64,000 nt of DNA from Actinotignum schaalii FB123-CNA-2. Lineage in GTDB: Bacteria; Actinomycetota; Actinomycetes; Actinomycetales; Actinomycetaceae. Positions 52,578 to 61,273 of this stretch are shown in pieces (positions within the stretch are counted from its first letter, which is position 1; each line of letters opens with the position of its first letter). Under the pieces are notes generated by a model. It searched no databases. It worked only from the letters and a program-made list of their open reading frames with translations, and was not told the origin of the DNA. The stretch lies in the NCBI RefSeq assembly GCF_000411135.1, contig NZ_KE150263.1, forward strand, positions 496,594 to 560,593, read 5' to 3'. Made by a program: the position numbers and the translations under genes.

Positions 52578-54923
52578 TTAGCGCGAGCGCACCACCCCGA
52601 GCGTCTGGCCACCCTGGCCATCCCAATCACCGAAGATGACCATATCGCTGTGGCGCCCGTACGTCACATCTTCTACTACTTCCGGGCCGCTAAGCGGACC
52701 GCGCACCACGTACACATTCCCGCGGCGCACCACGAGGGTGGAACGCTGGGGTTCAATTTTCGCGGCGAGCACCTCGTCACCCGGGTTGCCATAAGCCATT
52801 TCTGCGGAAACCGCGCTGGTGGCCAGGTTATCGGTGAAGATAAAGACGTTTCCACGCCGCACCGCCAGGGTATCCACGCCGTCCCCATTCCAGTCACCTA
52901 CCAGCCAGGTATCCCCCGGGTTACCGAAGCAATAAACCGCATCGGCCGGACCGGACGTGAGGGAATTACGCACGAGGAGCAGGTTCCCACGCCGCACCGC
53001 GAAGGTATCCACACCGTCGCCATCCCAGTCGCCTACGAACACTTCGTCACCGGCGCGCCCGAAGCTGAAGACCCGGGTGGCAACCCCGGAGGTGAGGTTA
53101 TCGCGCACGTGGAAAATATTGGAGCGGCGAATCGCTAGGGTATCCCGCCCATCGCCGTTCCAATCACCGGTGAGGATTTCATCCCCGCGCAGCCCGTAAT
53201 CCATCACAATATCGGCGGTGCGCCCCCAGCCGTTAGCGAGGAAGAAACGCGGCGGGAAAGGCGCCACGGTGGAGGACGGGCGCGGATTGCTCGGCGCGGG
53301 AGCTGGCGGGGCGGGCGGGCGCGGTGCCGGTGGCTGGGTGGGGCGCGGCGCGGGTTGCGGCGTCGTACCACCACCGGAACGCAATTGCGTATAGATACGG
53401 TACGCGTTCTCGCGAATGGAGCCGATGGAATCGTAGATCGTGCCCGGGCACGAAGTATTGCCCACATCGCGGTGCCCCACAATACGCGGCATCGCTTCAC
53501 CGGAACGGTAGCGCGCCGAATTATTGCGCTGCGGAATCGTCAGCGAAGTGGTGCCACGCGGATCCAGGCCCGCGAGCGCGAATTTCCAGCCGGCCACATC
53601 CGCGAGGGTGTTAAGAATGGTTTGGGAGGGGCGGTGATCCGCGGTGAAGGTGCCAAGCACGGACACGCCCATGGTGCCAGTATTGCGCCCGGCGGCATGC
53701 GCGCCGATGGCCATGGTTCCATCCTGGGATTGCAGGGTGCCGTAGCGCCCTTCCCATTTCCCGCCGTACTTATCGACAATCACGTTGTAGCCAATATCGC
53801 CCCAATCGCGGGTGACAGCGTGGAAAGCGTAAATTCCGCGGATAACCCGCGGTACCCCGGCCTGAGTGTAATTATTCGAGCCGGCGGTGTGATGGATGAC
53901 CATGCCCTGGAAGGTGGCATATTCGACCGGCCAAGTCATGAGGGAACGGTCCGCGCCCCAATCGGCCCGGGTATGGATCCCGCGGGTACCGATGCGGTTG
54001 GTCCAATCGCGGGCGGTGGGCAGCAGGCCGCTCGCAACCACGCTGCCCTGCTCGAGGGTGCCCCCGCCGCGCGCGGCGGAAAGTGAGGCGCCCAGGGCTG
54101 GAATTTCTTCTTCGCCCTCTTCAGGATTGACCACCGGATCGGTCTCGGTGCCGCGTTCAGGTAGAATCGGCGTGGTTTCGGCCTCCTCCACCTCCACGGT
54201 GTCACCCTCGGCGGTATAGGCAATATCGATGCGCAGGCCGGCCGGCAGCGGGCCCTCACCCTGGGTGATACGCACCTGAATCCCGGTGGACTCCCCTGAA
54301 ACGTTGTATTCCGTTCCGGGCCGTTCGCGCTCGGTTTGGGATTCCTCACCAACTTCGTACCAGTCTGACCACTGTTCTCCGTCCAGGGTGCGCATTTCAA
54401 TGGAGGCGCCCTCGGGCAGGTTCTCCCCGCGGTTCCAGGTCAGCCCCGCCACCGCGAAGGGTTCGTCCACCCGCACCGGGCTGGTGAAGACGGCGTAGTT
54501 ATCGGCCAGTTCACCACCGGTTACGGTGTTTCCCGCCTCCGTGCCCGCCGTGGCTCCCTTTTCTGCGTCCGCGTTTTCTGCATCGTTATTTTCTGCGCGC
54601 AGCACGTTGGCGCGTACCGCATGCGATACGACGCCGCCCGCGCGCGCGGCACTCGCTTCCGGGGTAGCTTCGGCTTCCTCGGTGGGTTGCGCCGCTTCGC
54701 GCGGCTCGGCTTCCTTGCCAGAACCGAGTGCGCTCTCCACGGTTTCCTCCAGCTGCGCGGTGGCGGTAGTGGTCAAGGCTCCCGCTTCCGTGGTGAGCGG
54801 AATAACAATACTACCCTGTGCATCATCGTTCTCAGCGAAAGCGTAGCCCACAATCGGGACGGCAAGGCCCGCACTCGCGAGCGCCAGCACGGTTCCTAGA
54901 ACAAGACCGCGACGTTTGGTCAT
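52578..54923 (-). CDS. Secreted N-acetylmuramoyl-L-alanine amidase with VCBS/FG-GAP repeats
   Basis: A 781-residue secreted peptidoglycan hydrolase. A signal peptide (MTKRRGLVLGTVLALASAGL, cut near AFA) is followed by an Ala/Glu-rich spacer, a beta domain around 140-240 (WSDWYEVGEES), and the Amidase_2/PGRP domain at about 315-505. The likely zinc ligands are His in MVIHHTAG (344/345), His484 in VGHRD and Cys492. A Pro-rich linker (520-556) precedes five VCBS repeats with GDWDGDGVDTFAVRRGN; the fourth has lost its calcium-ligand loop. The repeats may bind wall glycan. ATG 54923 follows GGAGGG. A dispersed motif copy encodes part of the Pro-rich linker. Confidence 0.92.
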   Translation of the reverse strand: MTKRRGLVLGTVLALASAGLAVPIVGYAFAENDDAQGSIVIPLTTEAGALTTTATAQLEETVESALGSGKEAEPREAAQPTEEAEATPEASAARAGGVVSHAVRANVLRAENNDAENADAEKGATAGTEAGNTVTGGELADNYAVFTSPVRVDEPFAVAGLTWNRGENLPEGASIEMRTLDGEQWSDWYEVGEESQTERERPGTEYNVSGESTGIQVRITQGEGPLPAGLRIDIAYTAEGDTVEVEEAETTPILPERGTETDPVVNPEEGEEEIPALGASLSAARGGGTLEQGSVVASGLLPTARDWTNRIGTRGIHTRADWGADRSLMTWPVEYATFQGMVIHHTAGSNNYTQAGVPRVIRGIYAFHAVTRDWGDIGYNVIVDKYGGKWEGRYGTLQSQDGTMAIGAHAAGRNTGTMGVSVLGTFTADHRPSQTILNTLADVAGWKFALAGLDPRGTTSLTIPQRNNSARYRSGEAMPRIVGHRDVGNTSCPGTIYDSIGSIRENAYRIYTQLRSGGGTTPQPAPRPTQPPAPRPPAPPAPAPSNPRPSSTVAPFPPRFFLANGWGRTADIVMDYGLRGDEILTGDWNGDGRDTLAIRRSNIFHVRDNLTSGVATRVFSFGRAGDEVFVGDWDGDGVDTFAVRRGNLLLVRNSLTSGPADAVYCFGNPGDTWLVGDWNGDGVDTLAVRRGNVFIFTDNLATSAVSAEMAYGNPGDEVLAAKIEPQRSTLVVRRGNVYVVRGPLSGPEVVEDVTYGRHSDMVIFGDWDGQGGQTLGVVRSR
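53355..53370 (+). repeat. Dispersed motif copy inside the amidase gene
   Basis: TTGCGGCGTCGTACCA, 15 of 16 bases as in 6385-6400, located in the DNA of the Gly/Pro-rich linker between catalytic domain and repeats. Confidence 0.5.
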
Positions 54924-55087
54924 TTTTCCCTCCGGTTCACGCTGTCCGCCACGATGGGACGTCATACGGGCAGCTTCCAGACTTACCTTACGGCAAAAGT
55001 CCCAACTTTCACACCCTTAACTCCGATTTACTTTAACCTCATAAAAATACATCGGTGTAATTCAGGTGAGACCACGGAGCGCGGATT

Positions 55088-55116
55088 GGAGCTACCTCGC
55101 GGACACTCGTAGCTCC
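55088..55116 (-). terminator. Hairpin after the GT2 at 55140
   Basis: GGAGCTAC (55088-55095) pairs with GTAGCTCC (55109-55116), about 24 nt beyond the GT2 stop. The AT-rich sequence on either side leads to the amidase upstream region. Confidence 0.45.
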
Positions 55117-55139
55117 GGCTTGATTTTAATACGTTTTAG

Positions 55140-55997
55140 TTAGTGAGAACGACGACGCGCCGCGCGCGCTGCCCGCACGTGCAGCTGCGCCCGCAGCGCG
55201 AGCCCACCCCGGATTGCCCAGCGCAGCGGTGCCTGCCAGGGGCGCGCGTAGACGCTATCAATATAGTGCGCTGCGCTGCGGTGATGTTCGCGCAGCATGG
55301 CGGCCGGCTGGTCTTTCCAGGAGGCCCCCTGGGAGTGGATAACTTCCGCTTCGGGCAGGAAAACCGATTGCCAGCTCGCCCGGGCCAGGGCCTCCCCCAG
55401 GGCGACATCCTCGAAGAACATGAAATAGGAATCATCGAAACCACCCACGGCTTCGAAGGCCTCCCGCCGCAGCAGCAGGCAGGCGCCGGAAAGCCAGTCC
55501 ACCGGGTGAGCCCGGGTGACGTCCGCATTGGAGCGGTAGGAACGGGAGAAGGGATTATTCGGCCACATATTCCCGAGTAGCGCGTGCCCCACCCCGGAAA
55601 CGATCCGCGGAAATTGACGGGCCGAGGGGTAAATATCCCCTTCGGGAGTACGGATAAGCGGGCCGAGCGCGCCGGCCCGCGGGAAGCTTTCCGCCCCGCG
55701 CACCAGCGCATCGAGGGAGCCGGGGGTGAAGACCACATCGGGATTGGCCACCGCCAGCCATTCGCCGGTGAAACCCTGGGCTCCGCGGTTGGCGGCCCGG
55801 CCGTAACCGATATTTTCCCCGGTGCGCACCACCCGGGCCCCGTGAGCGCGGGCCACCCGATCCACTTCGGCGTGCTCCGAACCGTTATCCACAATGACGC
55901 ATTCGTAAGCCTCATGCAGGGCCGCCGGGAGGGAGGCGAGAAAAGCTTCCAGTTCCGCCCCGGGATTGAAAGCCACGGTGATGACACGAATGCGCAT
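55140..55997 (-). CDS. Family 2 glycosyltransferase, WbbL/rhamnosyltransferase type
   Basis: A 285-residue cytoplasmic enzyme. RVITVAFNPGAELEAFLASL, CVIVDNGSEHAEVDRV, NIGYGRAANRGAQGF, LAVANPDVVFTPGSLD (ANPD metal site) and YFMFFEDVALGEALAR follow the order seen in mycobacterial WbbL, which transfers rhamnose from dTDP-rhamnose to the lipid-linked linker of arabinogalactan. Here it may start or extend a rhamnose-containing wall polymer; the acceptor is unknown. The ATG at 55997 lacks a strong Shine-Dalgarno. The gene is divergent from the LCP pair, a suggestive neighbour, since LCP enzymes attach such polymers to peptidoglycan. Confidence 0.87.
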   Translation of the reverse strand: MRIRVITVAFNPGAELEAFLASLPAALHEAYECVIVDNGSEHAEVDRVARAHGARVVRTGENIGYGRAANRGAQGFTGEWLAVANPDVVFTPGSLDALVRGAESFPRAGALGPLIRTPEGDIYPSARQFPRIVSGVGHALLGNMWPNNPFSRSYRSNADVTRAHPVDWLSGACLLLRREAFEAVGGFDDSYFMFFEDVALGEALARASWQSVFLPEAEVIHSQGASWKDQPAAMLREHHRSAAHYIDSVYARPWQAPLRWAIRGGLALRAQLHVRAARAARRRSH

Positions 55998-56040
55998 GGT
56001 CCTAGCCTAGCCGAGCCAAGCGCCTCCCGCCCGCGCCACC

Positions 56041-57468
56041 GTGCTTAACACCGCAGTGCGGCGCTTCTTCCAGCGGGCGACGCACCCGAACCCCTATGAT
56101 GAGGTAGTGGCAAAAAACTCACGCGCCGCGGCGCATCTGATCGGGGGCCGCCGCACCTCTTCGTGGTGGCGGGTCGTGCTGCTTGTGCTGCTCGCGCTCC
56201 TCCTGACTTTCGGGACGGCACTGTGGTCTGCGTGGGCGCGCTACCAGGGGAATATCACCCGGGCCGATATTGATGATCTGGTTCCCTCCGCCGCCGCGGC
56301 GGAGCCGGTGGATCCTTCCGCGGGCCGCCCGCTCAATATCCTCATTCTTGGTTCGGATGTACGCAGCGGAGATTCCGATATTGATAACGCCGGAGAGTCT
56401 GGCGAAGTCGGGGGGATGCGCGCGGATACCACCATGATCATGCATATCAGCGCGGATCGCAGCCGCGTGGATATTGTGTCCGTGCCCCGCGATACCCTCG
56501 TGGATATTCCTTCCTGCACGATCCGCACTTCTTCCGGTGGTTCGGAAACGGTTACCACCCGCCCCGCTCCCGAAACCATGTTCAACTCCGCTTTCGCCAT
56601 TGGCGGCCAGTACGGGGACGTGGCCAGCGCAGCGGCCTGCACCATGACCACTCTCCACAAGATGACCGGCATTACTTTCAACGGTTATATCGTGGTGGAT
56701 TTTGCTTCCTTTATTTCCACCGTGGATGCCCTGGGCGGGGTTCCCATGTACTTCGCGGATGATCTGTACGACGAGCGCGCCGGCCTCGATATTACTTCCG
56801 GCTGCCGCCTCCTCAACGGCACGCAGGCCCTGGCCCTGGCTCGGGCCCGCTACAGCGTGGGAGACGGCTCGGATATTTCCCGCATCGGCCGCCAGCACGA
56901 ATTGGTGAGCGCGGTGGCAGCCGAGGCCCTCCGCTCCAATCTCCTCACCGATTTCGGCCGCCTCATGCGCCTGCTCGACGCCGCGACCCAGTCCCTGCAA
57001 ACCTCCCAGGAGATCGGCTCCATCAGCAATATTGTGGGCCTGGCAAATTCGCTGCGCTCCCTCGATCCGGCCAATATCCGCTTCTGGACCATGCCTTTCG
57101 CCTGGGCTGGTAACCGCGTGGTCGCCACCGATTCCGCCGATTACGTGTGGGAGGCACTACGCCGCGACGTTCCAGTACGTGCGGAGAAGAATGCCGACGG
57201 CGTTTTCGTTGGCTTGCCACCAGAAGGCAGCCCGGATGCTCTTCCCAGTACCGCCGCTAGCGGCATACCCAGCACCGGCAGTGACGCTGAGGGAGCTTCG
57301 AGCGCCGCGGAATCCACCACCACTGGTGATACCGAAGCCGCCACCTCATCCGAAAGCACACCCGCAGCAGCGGAGCCGGATAGCGATACGCCGGCCTCTC
57401 AGGCTCCCACAACCGCCCGAACCGCCGAATCAGCGCCCGTATGCACCCGAGAGAATGCGATTCCCTGA
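56041..57468 (+). CDS. LytR-CpsA-Psr family glycopolymer transferase, copy 1
   Basis: A 475-residue membrane enzyme with one N-terminal helix (about 43-65) and an extracytoplasmic LCP domain (about 95-330). Key parts are NILILGSDVRSGD, ADTTMIMHISADRSRVDIVSVPRDTLVDI (conserved Arg-Asp of the pyrophosphate site), MFNSAFAIGGQYGD and RARYSVGDGSDISRIGRQHEL. LCP enzymes transfer glycopolymers from undecaprenyl pyrophosphate to peptidoglycan. A Ser/Thr/Pro-rich tail of about 100 residues follows. GTG 56041 was taken; a GTG at 56107 following GATGAGG is an alternative. A second LCP gene starts 2 nt after the stop. Confidence 0.92.
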   Translation: MLNTAVRRFFQRATHPNPYDEVVAKNSRAAAHLIGGRRTSSWWRVVLLVLLALLLTFGTALWSAWARYQGNITRADIDDLVPSAAAAEPVDPSAGRPLNILILGSDVRSGDSDIDNAGESGEVGGMRADTTMIMHISADRSRVDIVSVPRDTLVDIPSCTIRTSSGGSETVTTRPAPETMFNSAFAIGGQYGDVASAAACTMTTLHKMTGITFNGYIVVDFASFISTVDALGGVPMYFADDLYDERAGLDITSGCRLLNGTQALALARARYSVGDGSDISRIGRQHELVSAVAAEALRSNLLTDFGRLMRLLDAATQSLQTSQEIGSISNIVGLANSLRSLDPANIRFWTMPFAWAGNRVVATDSADYVWEALRRDVPVRAEKNADGVFVGLPPEGSPDALPSTAASGIPSTGSDAEGASSAAESTTTGDTEAATSSESTPAAAEPDSDTPASQAPTTARTAESAPVCTRENAIP

Positions 57469-57470
57469 GT

Positions 57471-58808
57471 ATGAACCGTTTCCATGGGGCTACCCCACCA
57501 CCGTCGTTCCCACCCAAGCGCAGGCTTCCGCGCCCCTCCTCGCAGGGCGCGCAGCCGGTGGGACGGGGCCGCGCTGTGCCACCCGAAGCGCGCGAACAAT
57601 TCGCTGATATTCCCGGATCTACCCGTGTCGCCGGGGCTCCGCGCCGGCCCGCACCCGTGCAGCCCCCGAGCTTTGCTCCGCAACGCCAGGTGGCATCCGC
57701 TCCTCCGGCAAAATCCTTCGAGCAGGCACCTTCCTACCCGCCCGCAGCGGCCTACCCGGCCGTCCGCCCCGCCGCGCAGGCCGCACCAGCCGCTCCCTAT
57801 CCGCATAGCGGGGCTGATCGTCATCCGGTACCGGATATGCCCGGGATGGGTGCACCTGCCGGGCGCACCCGGCGCCGCCATCCGTGGCGCTGGGTTGCTG
57901 GCGTCGTCGTTCTTCTTCTTATTCTTGCGGTGGCCTGGCCCACCTATCTGTTCTTTTACGGCAATTCCAAGCTCACCCGAATGGATGCGCTGACCGGGGC
58001 CGCGGCAACAAGCGGCACCACGTACCTGATTGTGGGTTCGGATGTGCGTGAAGCGGACGGGATTGATGACCCGACCGAGGGTGAGCGCGCGGATACCATT
58101 ATGTTGCTCCACGTTCCCGAATCCGGGGCACCCGCGCTGGTCTCCCTCCCGCGTGATTCCTACGTGAATGTTCCCGGGGAGGGCGAACAGAAGCTCAATT
58201 CTTCCTTCGCTTTGGGCGGGCCGCGGCTCCTGGTAGAAACGGTGGAGGAACTTTCCGGGATGACCGTGGATCACTATATCCAGATTTCCATGGCCGGGGT
58301 GCAGCAGATTGTGGACGCGGCCGGCGGGGTGCGCCTGTGTTACGACGACGACGTAGACGATGCTGACTCGGGCATGGTCTGGGAAGCTGGCTGCCACGAA
58401 ACGAATGGCGCCCAGGCCCTCGCTTTCGCGCGAATGCGCAAATCTGATCCGCTGGGTGATCTCGGGCGTACCAACCGGCAGCGCCAGGTGGTGTCGTCCC
58501 TGATCGGCAAGCTCAAGACCCCGGCAACGCTGGTGGATTTCCCGCTGCAGCGGCGCATGGTCGGCACCGCCGGCTCCATCCTCACGGTAGATCGCGATAC
58601 GTCGCTGTACAACGTGGGACGGGCCGGGCTGGCGCTCGGGAGCGTGCTGGGCGAAGGAGGTTTGGCCGGAGTTCCCCCCATCGCCGATCTTGATTACCGT
58701 GCCAATGGGCAGTCTAATGTGCTCCTCGATCCGCAGCGTACCCCGGAATTCTTCCGGAAAATGCGCGAGGGGAACCTGACTCCGGCTGATATGCTTCCCA
58801 GTTTCTAA
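57471..58808 (+). CDS. LytR-CpsA-Psr family glycopolymer transferase, copy 2
   Basis: A 445-residue protein. The first 130 residues are Pro/Ala-rich and cytoplasmic, then come a membrane helix (WRWVAGVVVLLLILAVAWP) and an LCP domain with YLIVGSDVREADG, ADTIMLLHVPESGAPALVSLPRDSYVNV and ARMRKSDPLGDLGRTNRQRQVV. It has the same role as copy 1. Two LCPs side by side suggest either partial redundancy or different acceptors. ATG 57471 was chosen; an ATG at 57441 inside the previous gene also reads in frame. GtrA follows 20 nt downstream. Confidence 0.92.
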   Translation: MNRFHGATPPPSFPPKRRLPRPSSQGAQPVGRGRAVPPEAREQFADIPGSTRVAGAPRRPAPVQPPSFAPQRQVASAPPAKSFEQAPSYPPAAAYPAVRPAAQAAPAAPYPHSGADRHPVPDMPGMGAPAGRTRRRHPWRWVAGVVVLLLILAVAWPTYLFFYGNSKLTRMDALTGAAATSGTTYLIVGSDVREADGIDDPTEGERADTIMLLHVPESGAPALVSLPRDSYVNVPGEGEQKLNSSFALGGPRLLVETVEELSGMTVDHYIQISMAGVQQIVDAAGGVRLCYDDDVDDADSGMVWEAGCHETNGAQALAFARMRKSDPLGDLGRTNRQRQVVSSLIGKLKTPATLVDFPLQRRMVGTAGSILTVDRDTSLYNVGRAGLALGSVLGEGGLAGVPPIADLDYRANGQSNVLLDPQRTPEFFRKMREGNLTPADMLPSF

Positions 58809-58828
58809 AGCGTGATAGTCTCAGCGCG

Positions 58829-59347
58829 ATGACTGCCCCAGTACCAGAACCAACACCAGAACCTCGTTCCTCCAGCCGGGCCCGGGTGGAGAAATTGCTG
58901 CGCCGTTTACTCAAAGGGCAGAGCTTCCGGCAGTGGCTCGTGGAATTCCTGCAGTTCTGCACGGTGGGGCTGGGTGCCTATATCGTCAATGTGGGTATTT
59001 TTAATCTGCTGGCCCACACCGGACTGGTGCGGCTGCCGGGGGACCAATCCATGACGGCGAAAGTCATATCCGTTACGCTGTCCGTGATTTTCTCCTGGGT
59101 GGCTAACCGCTTGTGGACGTTCCGCAGCCAACGCTCCGCGGAGAAAATGCGAGAGTTTCTGCAATTCGTGGCGGTGAATCTGTGTGGCATGGCGATTGAG
59201 CTGGGCTGCTTGTGGTTCTCCCGCTACGTGCTGGATATGCGTTCCCAGCTGGCCGATAATATTTCTTCCAATGTGGTGGGGTTGATTTTGGGCACCGCCT
59301 GCCGCTACGTGCTCTACCGCTACGTGGTGTTCCGGGTGCGCGAATAG
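58829..59347 (+). CDS. GtrA family membrane protein
   Basis: A 172-residue protein with a basic N-terminus and four hydrophobic segments. LVEFLQFCTVGLGAYIVNVGIF, SVIFSWVANRLWTFRSQ and RYVLYRYVVFRV are the three GtrA signature areas. GtrA-like proteins are thought to flip or handle undecaprenyl-phosphate-glucose or similar lipid carriers and often accompany GT-C-type glycosylation. Its place right after two LCP genes ties it to wall-polymer assembly. It is convergent with the histidine kinase gene. Confidence 0.88.
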   Translation: MTAPVPEPTPEPRSSSRARVEKLLRRLLKGQSFRQWLVEFLQFCTVGLGAYIVNVGIFNLLAHTGLVRLPGDQSMTAKVISVTLSVIFSWVANRLWTFRSQRSAEKMREFLQFVAVNLCGMAIELGCLWFSRYVLDMRSQLADNISSNVVGLILGTACRYVLYRYVVFRVRE

Positions 59348-59405
59348 CGCCGTTATCCGACGGCCGAGGAGCCCGGTGGCGTTTTCCTCCGCAGCATCGC
59401 CGGTG

Positions 59406-60479
59406 TTAGAAACGCCGCCTGCGGGCACCCACCGAAATTTCGCCACCCGCGGGGAAAACCTTCGCCGGGTCAAGAGCAGCCGGGAGCGCGGCAAGGACCA
59501 CCGAAAAAACAGGAGGCCGCGCCTGGGATAATTCCAGCCGCCCGCCATTGCGTTCGGCTAGTTGGCGGGCGAGCGGCAGGCCGAATCCGGTGGACCCGCC
59601 CAGGGAAAATCCCTGGGTAAAAATAGCTTCCACGAATTCGGGAGCGACTCCCTCTCCCTCGTCACTAATATCGATAATGACGCCCCGGCCGGCTGGGCGC
59701 GAGGTAACCGCCGTCGTCCCTGCCCCGTATTTCAGCGAGTTTTCCACGCACGTGGCAATGATTTGGGAGAGCGCCCCGGGATCGGAAAGCACCGGGCCGT
59801 GCTCGCCCACCGTGAAGACCACTTTCCGGCCTGCCGCCGCGAAAGCCCGCTCCCACTCCACACCCTGCTGGGCAAAAATGGGTTGCAACGCCACCGCCTC
59901 CGTGGCACTTTCCTGAGCACGCGAGGCGTGAAGCAGATCGGTCACCACTCCGGTCAGGCGTTCCACCTGTTCCAGGCAACGCGTAGCTTCTTCTTTAACG
60001 TCCGGATCCTTGCTGAGGTACTGGATTTCCTCCAGGCGCATGGATAGCGAGGTGAGCGGAGTGCGTAGCTGGTGGGAGGCGTCGGCCGCGAATTGGCGTT
60101 CTGCGGAAAGCCTGCCGGCCATGCGATCCGCGGCGCGCGCGATCTCCTCAAAGACCAGGTCAATTTCTTCAATTCCCGAGGGCGCCATTTGCGGGCGGGT
60201 GGTTCCCGCTCCCAGCTGTTCGGCAGCGGCAGCCAGGTAGATAAGCGGCGCGGAAATGCGGCGCGAGACCCGCATGGCGATCCCCACCGCCACCAAAATA
60301 GCTACGATAATCGCCAGGATTTCCGCCCCTAAGAAGAGCACCATATCCCGCCGGGCCCGCCCCTCATCAAGGGCATTGCGCGGGATCGTCACCCCGCCCA
60401 TCACCAGCGCGGGAATCCCGACCAGTAAAATAGCCGCCAGCGCGGTGCGGATCGTCATCCGCAAAGAACGTGCGCGCAT
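59406..60479 (-). CDS. Sensor histidine kinase, short sensor domain
   Basis: A 357-residue kinase. Two membrane helices (about 12-32 and 47-68) enclose a loop of only about 15 residues, so it senses within the membrane or through a partner. A HAMP-like segment (70-125) is followed by the H-box DASHQLRTPLTSL with His136. The ATPase region has NSLKYGAGT (N-box), DEGEGVAP (G1) and GGSTGFGLPLA (G2). The C-terminal tail is basic. The cognate response regulator is encoded 9 nt upstream in the same operon. The signal and targets are unknown; the neighbours (GtrA, LCP) hint at envelope stress, which is speculative. Confidence 0.9.
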   Translation of the reverse strand: MRARSLRMTIRTALAAILLVGIPALVMGGVTIPRNALDEGRARRDMVLFLGAEILAIIVAILVAVGIAMRVSRRISAPLIYLAAAAEQLGAGTTRPQMAPSGIEEIDLVFEEIARAADRMAGRLSAERQFAADASHQLRTPLTSLSMRLEEIQYLSKDPDVKEEATRCLEQVERLTGVVTDLLHASRAQESATEAVALQPIFAQQGVEWERAFAAAGRKVVFTVGEHGPVLSDPGALSQIIATCVENSLKYGAGTTAVTSRPAGRGVIIDISDEGEGVAPEFVEAIFTQGFSLGGSTGFGLPLARQLAERNGGRLELSQARPPVFSVVLAALPAALDPAKVFPAGGEISVGARRRRF

Positions 60480-60488
60480 GGGTTCTTC

Positions 60489-61160
60489 TTAATGTGTTTC
60501 GAAACGGAAGCCCAGTCCCCGCACCGTGGAGATATAGCGAGGACTATCAACGTCGTCGCCCAATTTACGGCGCAACCACGAAATATGCATATCAAGTTTC
60601 TTCGAGGAGGAACCGTTTTCATCCCCCCACACTTCACTGAGCAGCAGTTCACGTGACACGGCATCCCCCGCCCTGCGAATCAGCGCGGTAAGCAAATCAA
60701 ATTCTTTAGCGGTGAGTGGCAGTTCCACTCCCTCGCGTAGCGCCCGGCGCGCCCCGGTATCCACCGAAATATCTTGGGCATTGAGATGGTCATTGCCCTG
60801 CTCGGTACGCCGCAGCAACGCCCGCACCCGAGCCAGCAGCTCCGCGAGCCGGAAAGGCTTCGTGACGTAATCATCCGCCCCGCTATCCAAGCCCACCACC
60901 ATATCCACTTCTTCGGTGCGTGCGGTAAGAATGAGAATGGGGAAAGTATGGCCCTCCCCGCGAGCCTGCCGCGCTACCTCGAGGCCATCCATATCCGGCA
61001 GACCGAGGTCCAAGACCATAATATCGACCCCGGTGGTGAGCTGGTCCAGCGCATCCCGGCCGGTAGCAACCAGGTTCACGGTGTACCCTTCCCGCCCGAG
61101 CGCGCGGGCCAGCGGTCCGGAAATAGCGGCATCGTCCTCAACAAGAAGCAAAGTAGTCAC
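60489..61160 (-). CDS. OmpR-family response regulator
   Basis: A 223-residue regulator. The receiver has the acidic pair ED9-10 (LLVEDDAA), phospho-acceptor Asp51 (VLDLGLPDMDG), Thr in LTART and Lys in YVTKPFRLAELL. The winged-helix domain contains LPLTAKEFDLLTALIRRAGD and SSKKLDMHISWLRRKLGD. It is probably phosphorylated by the kinase encoded just after it. Start GTG at 61160; a TAGACT box ends six bases before the start and there is no Shine-Dalgarno, so the mRNA may be leaderless. Confidence 0.92.
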   Translation of the reverse strand: MTTLLLVEDDAAISGPLARALGREGYTVNLVATGRDALDQLTTGVDIMVLDLGLPDMDGLEVARQARGEGHTFPILILTARTEEVDMVVGLDSGADDYVTKPFRLAELLARVRALLRRTEQGNDHLNAQDISVDTGARRALREGVELPLTAKEFDLLTALIRRAGDAVSRELLLSEVWGDENGSSSKKLDMHISWLRRKLGDDVDSPRYISTVRGLGFRFETH

Positions 61161-61166
61161 ACTGAA

Positions 61167-61172
61167 AGTCTA
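61167..61172 (-). promoter_or_regulatory. -10 box giving a leaderless two-component mRNA
   Basis: Minus-strand TAGACT followed by TTCAGT and the GTG start of the response regulator. No clear -35 is found at the normal distance. Confidence 0.35.
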
Positions 61173-61273
61173 AGCTATTTTCTTTTTTCACTCAGGGCCT
61201 GTGCCCCGGGGCGTGAAACGGGCGTAAGCCAGCCCCGAAGCGGCTTTCTCGATACACGCGAAAGCGCCCGTTC

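Noticed and set aside
54924-55139. Cyclic di-AMP (ydaO-type) riboswitch upstream of the amidase gene
   Set aside because: I looked because such riboswitches often precede wall hydrolases, but the conserved GC-rich motifs are not present; the region is AT-rich with one hairpin belonging to the neighbouring GT2 gene.
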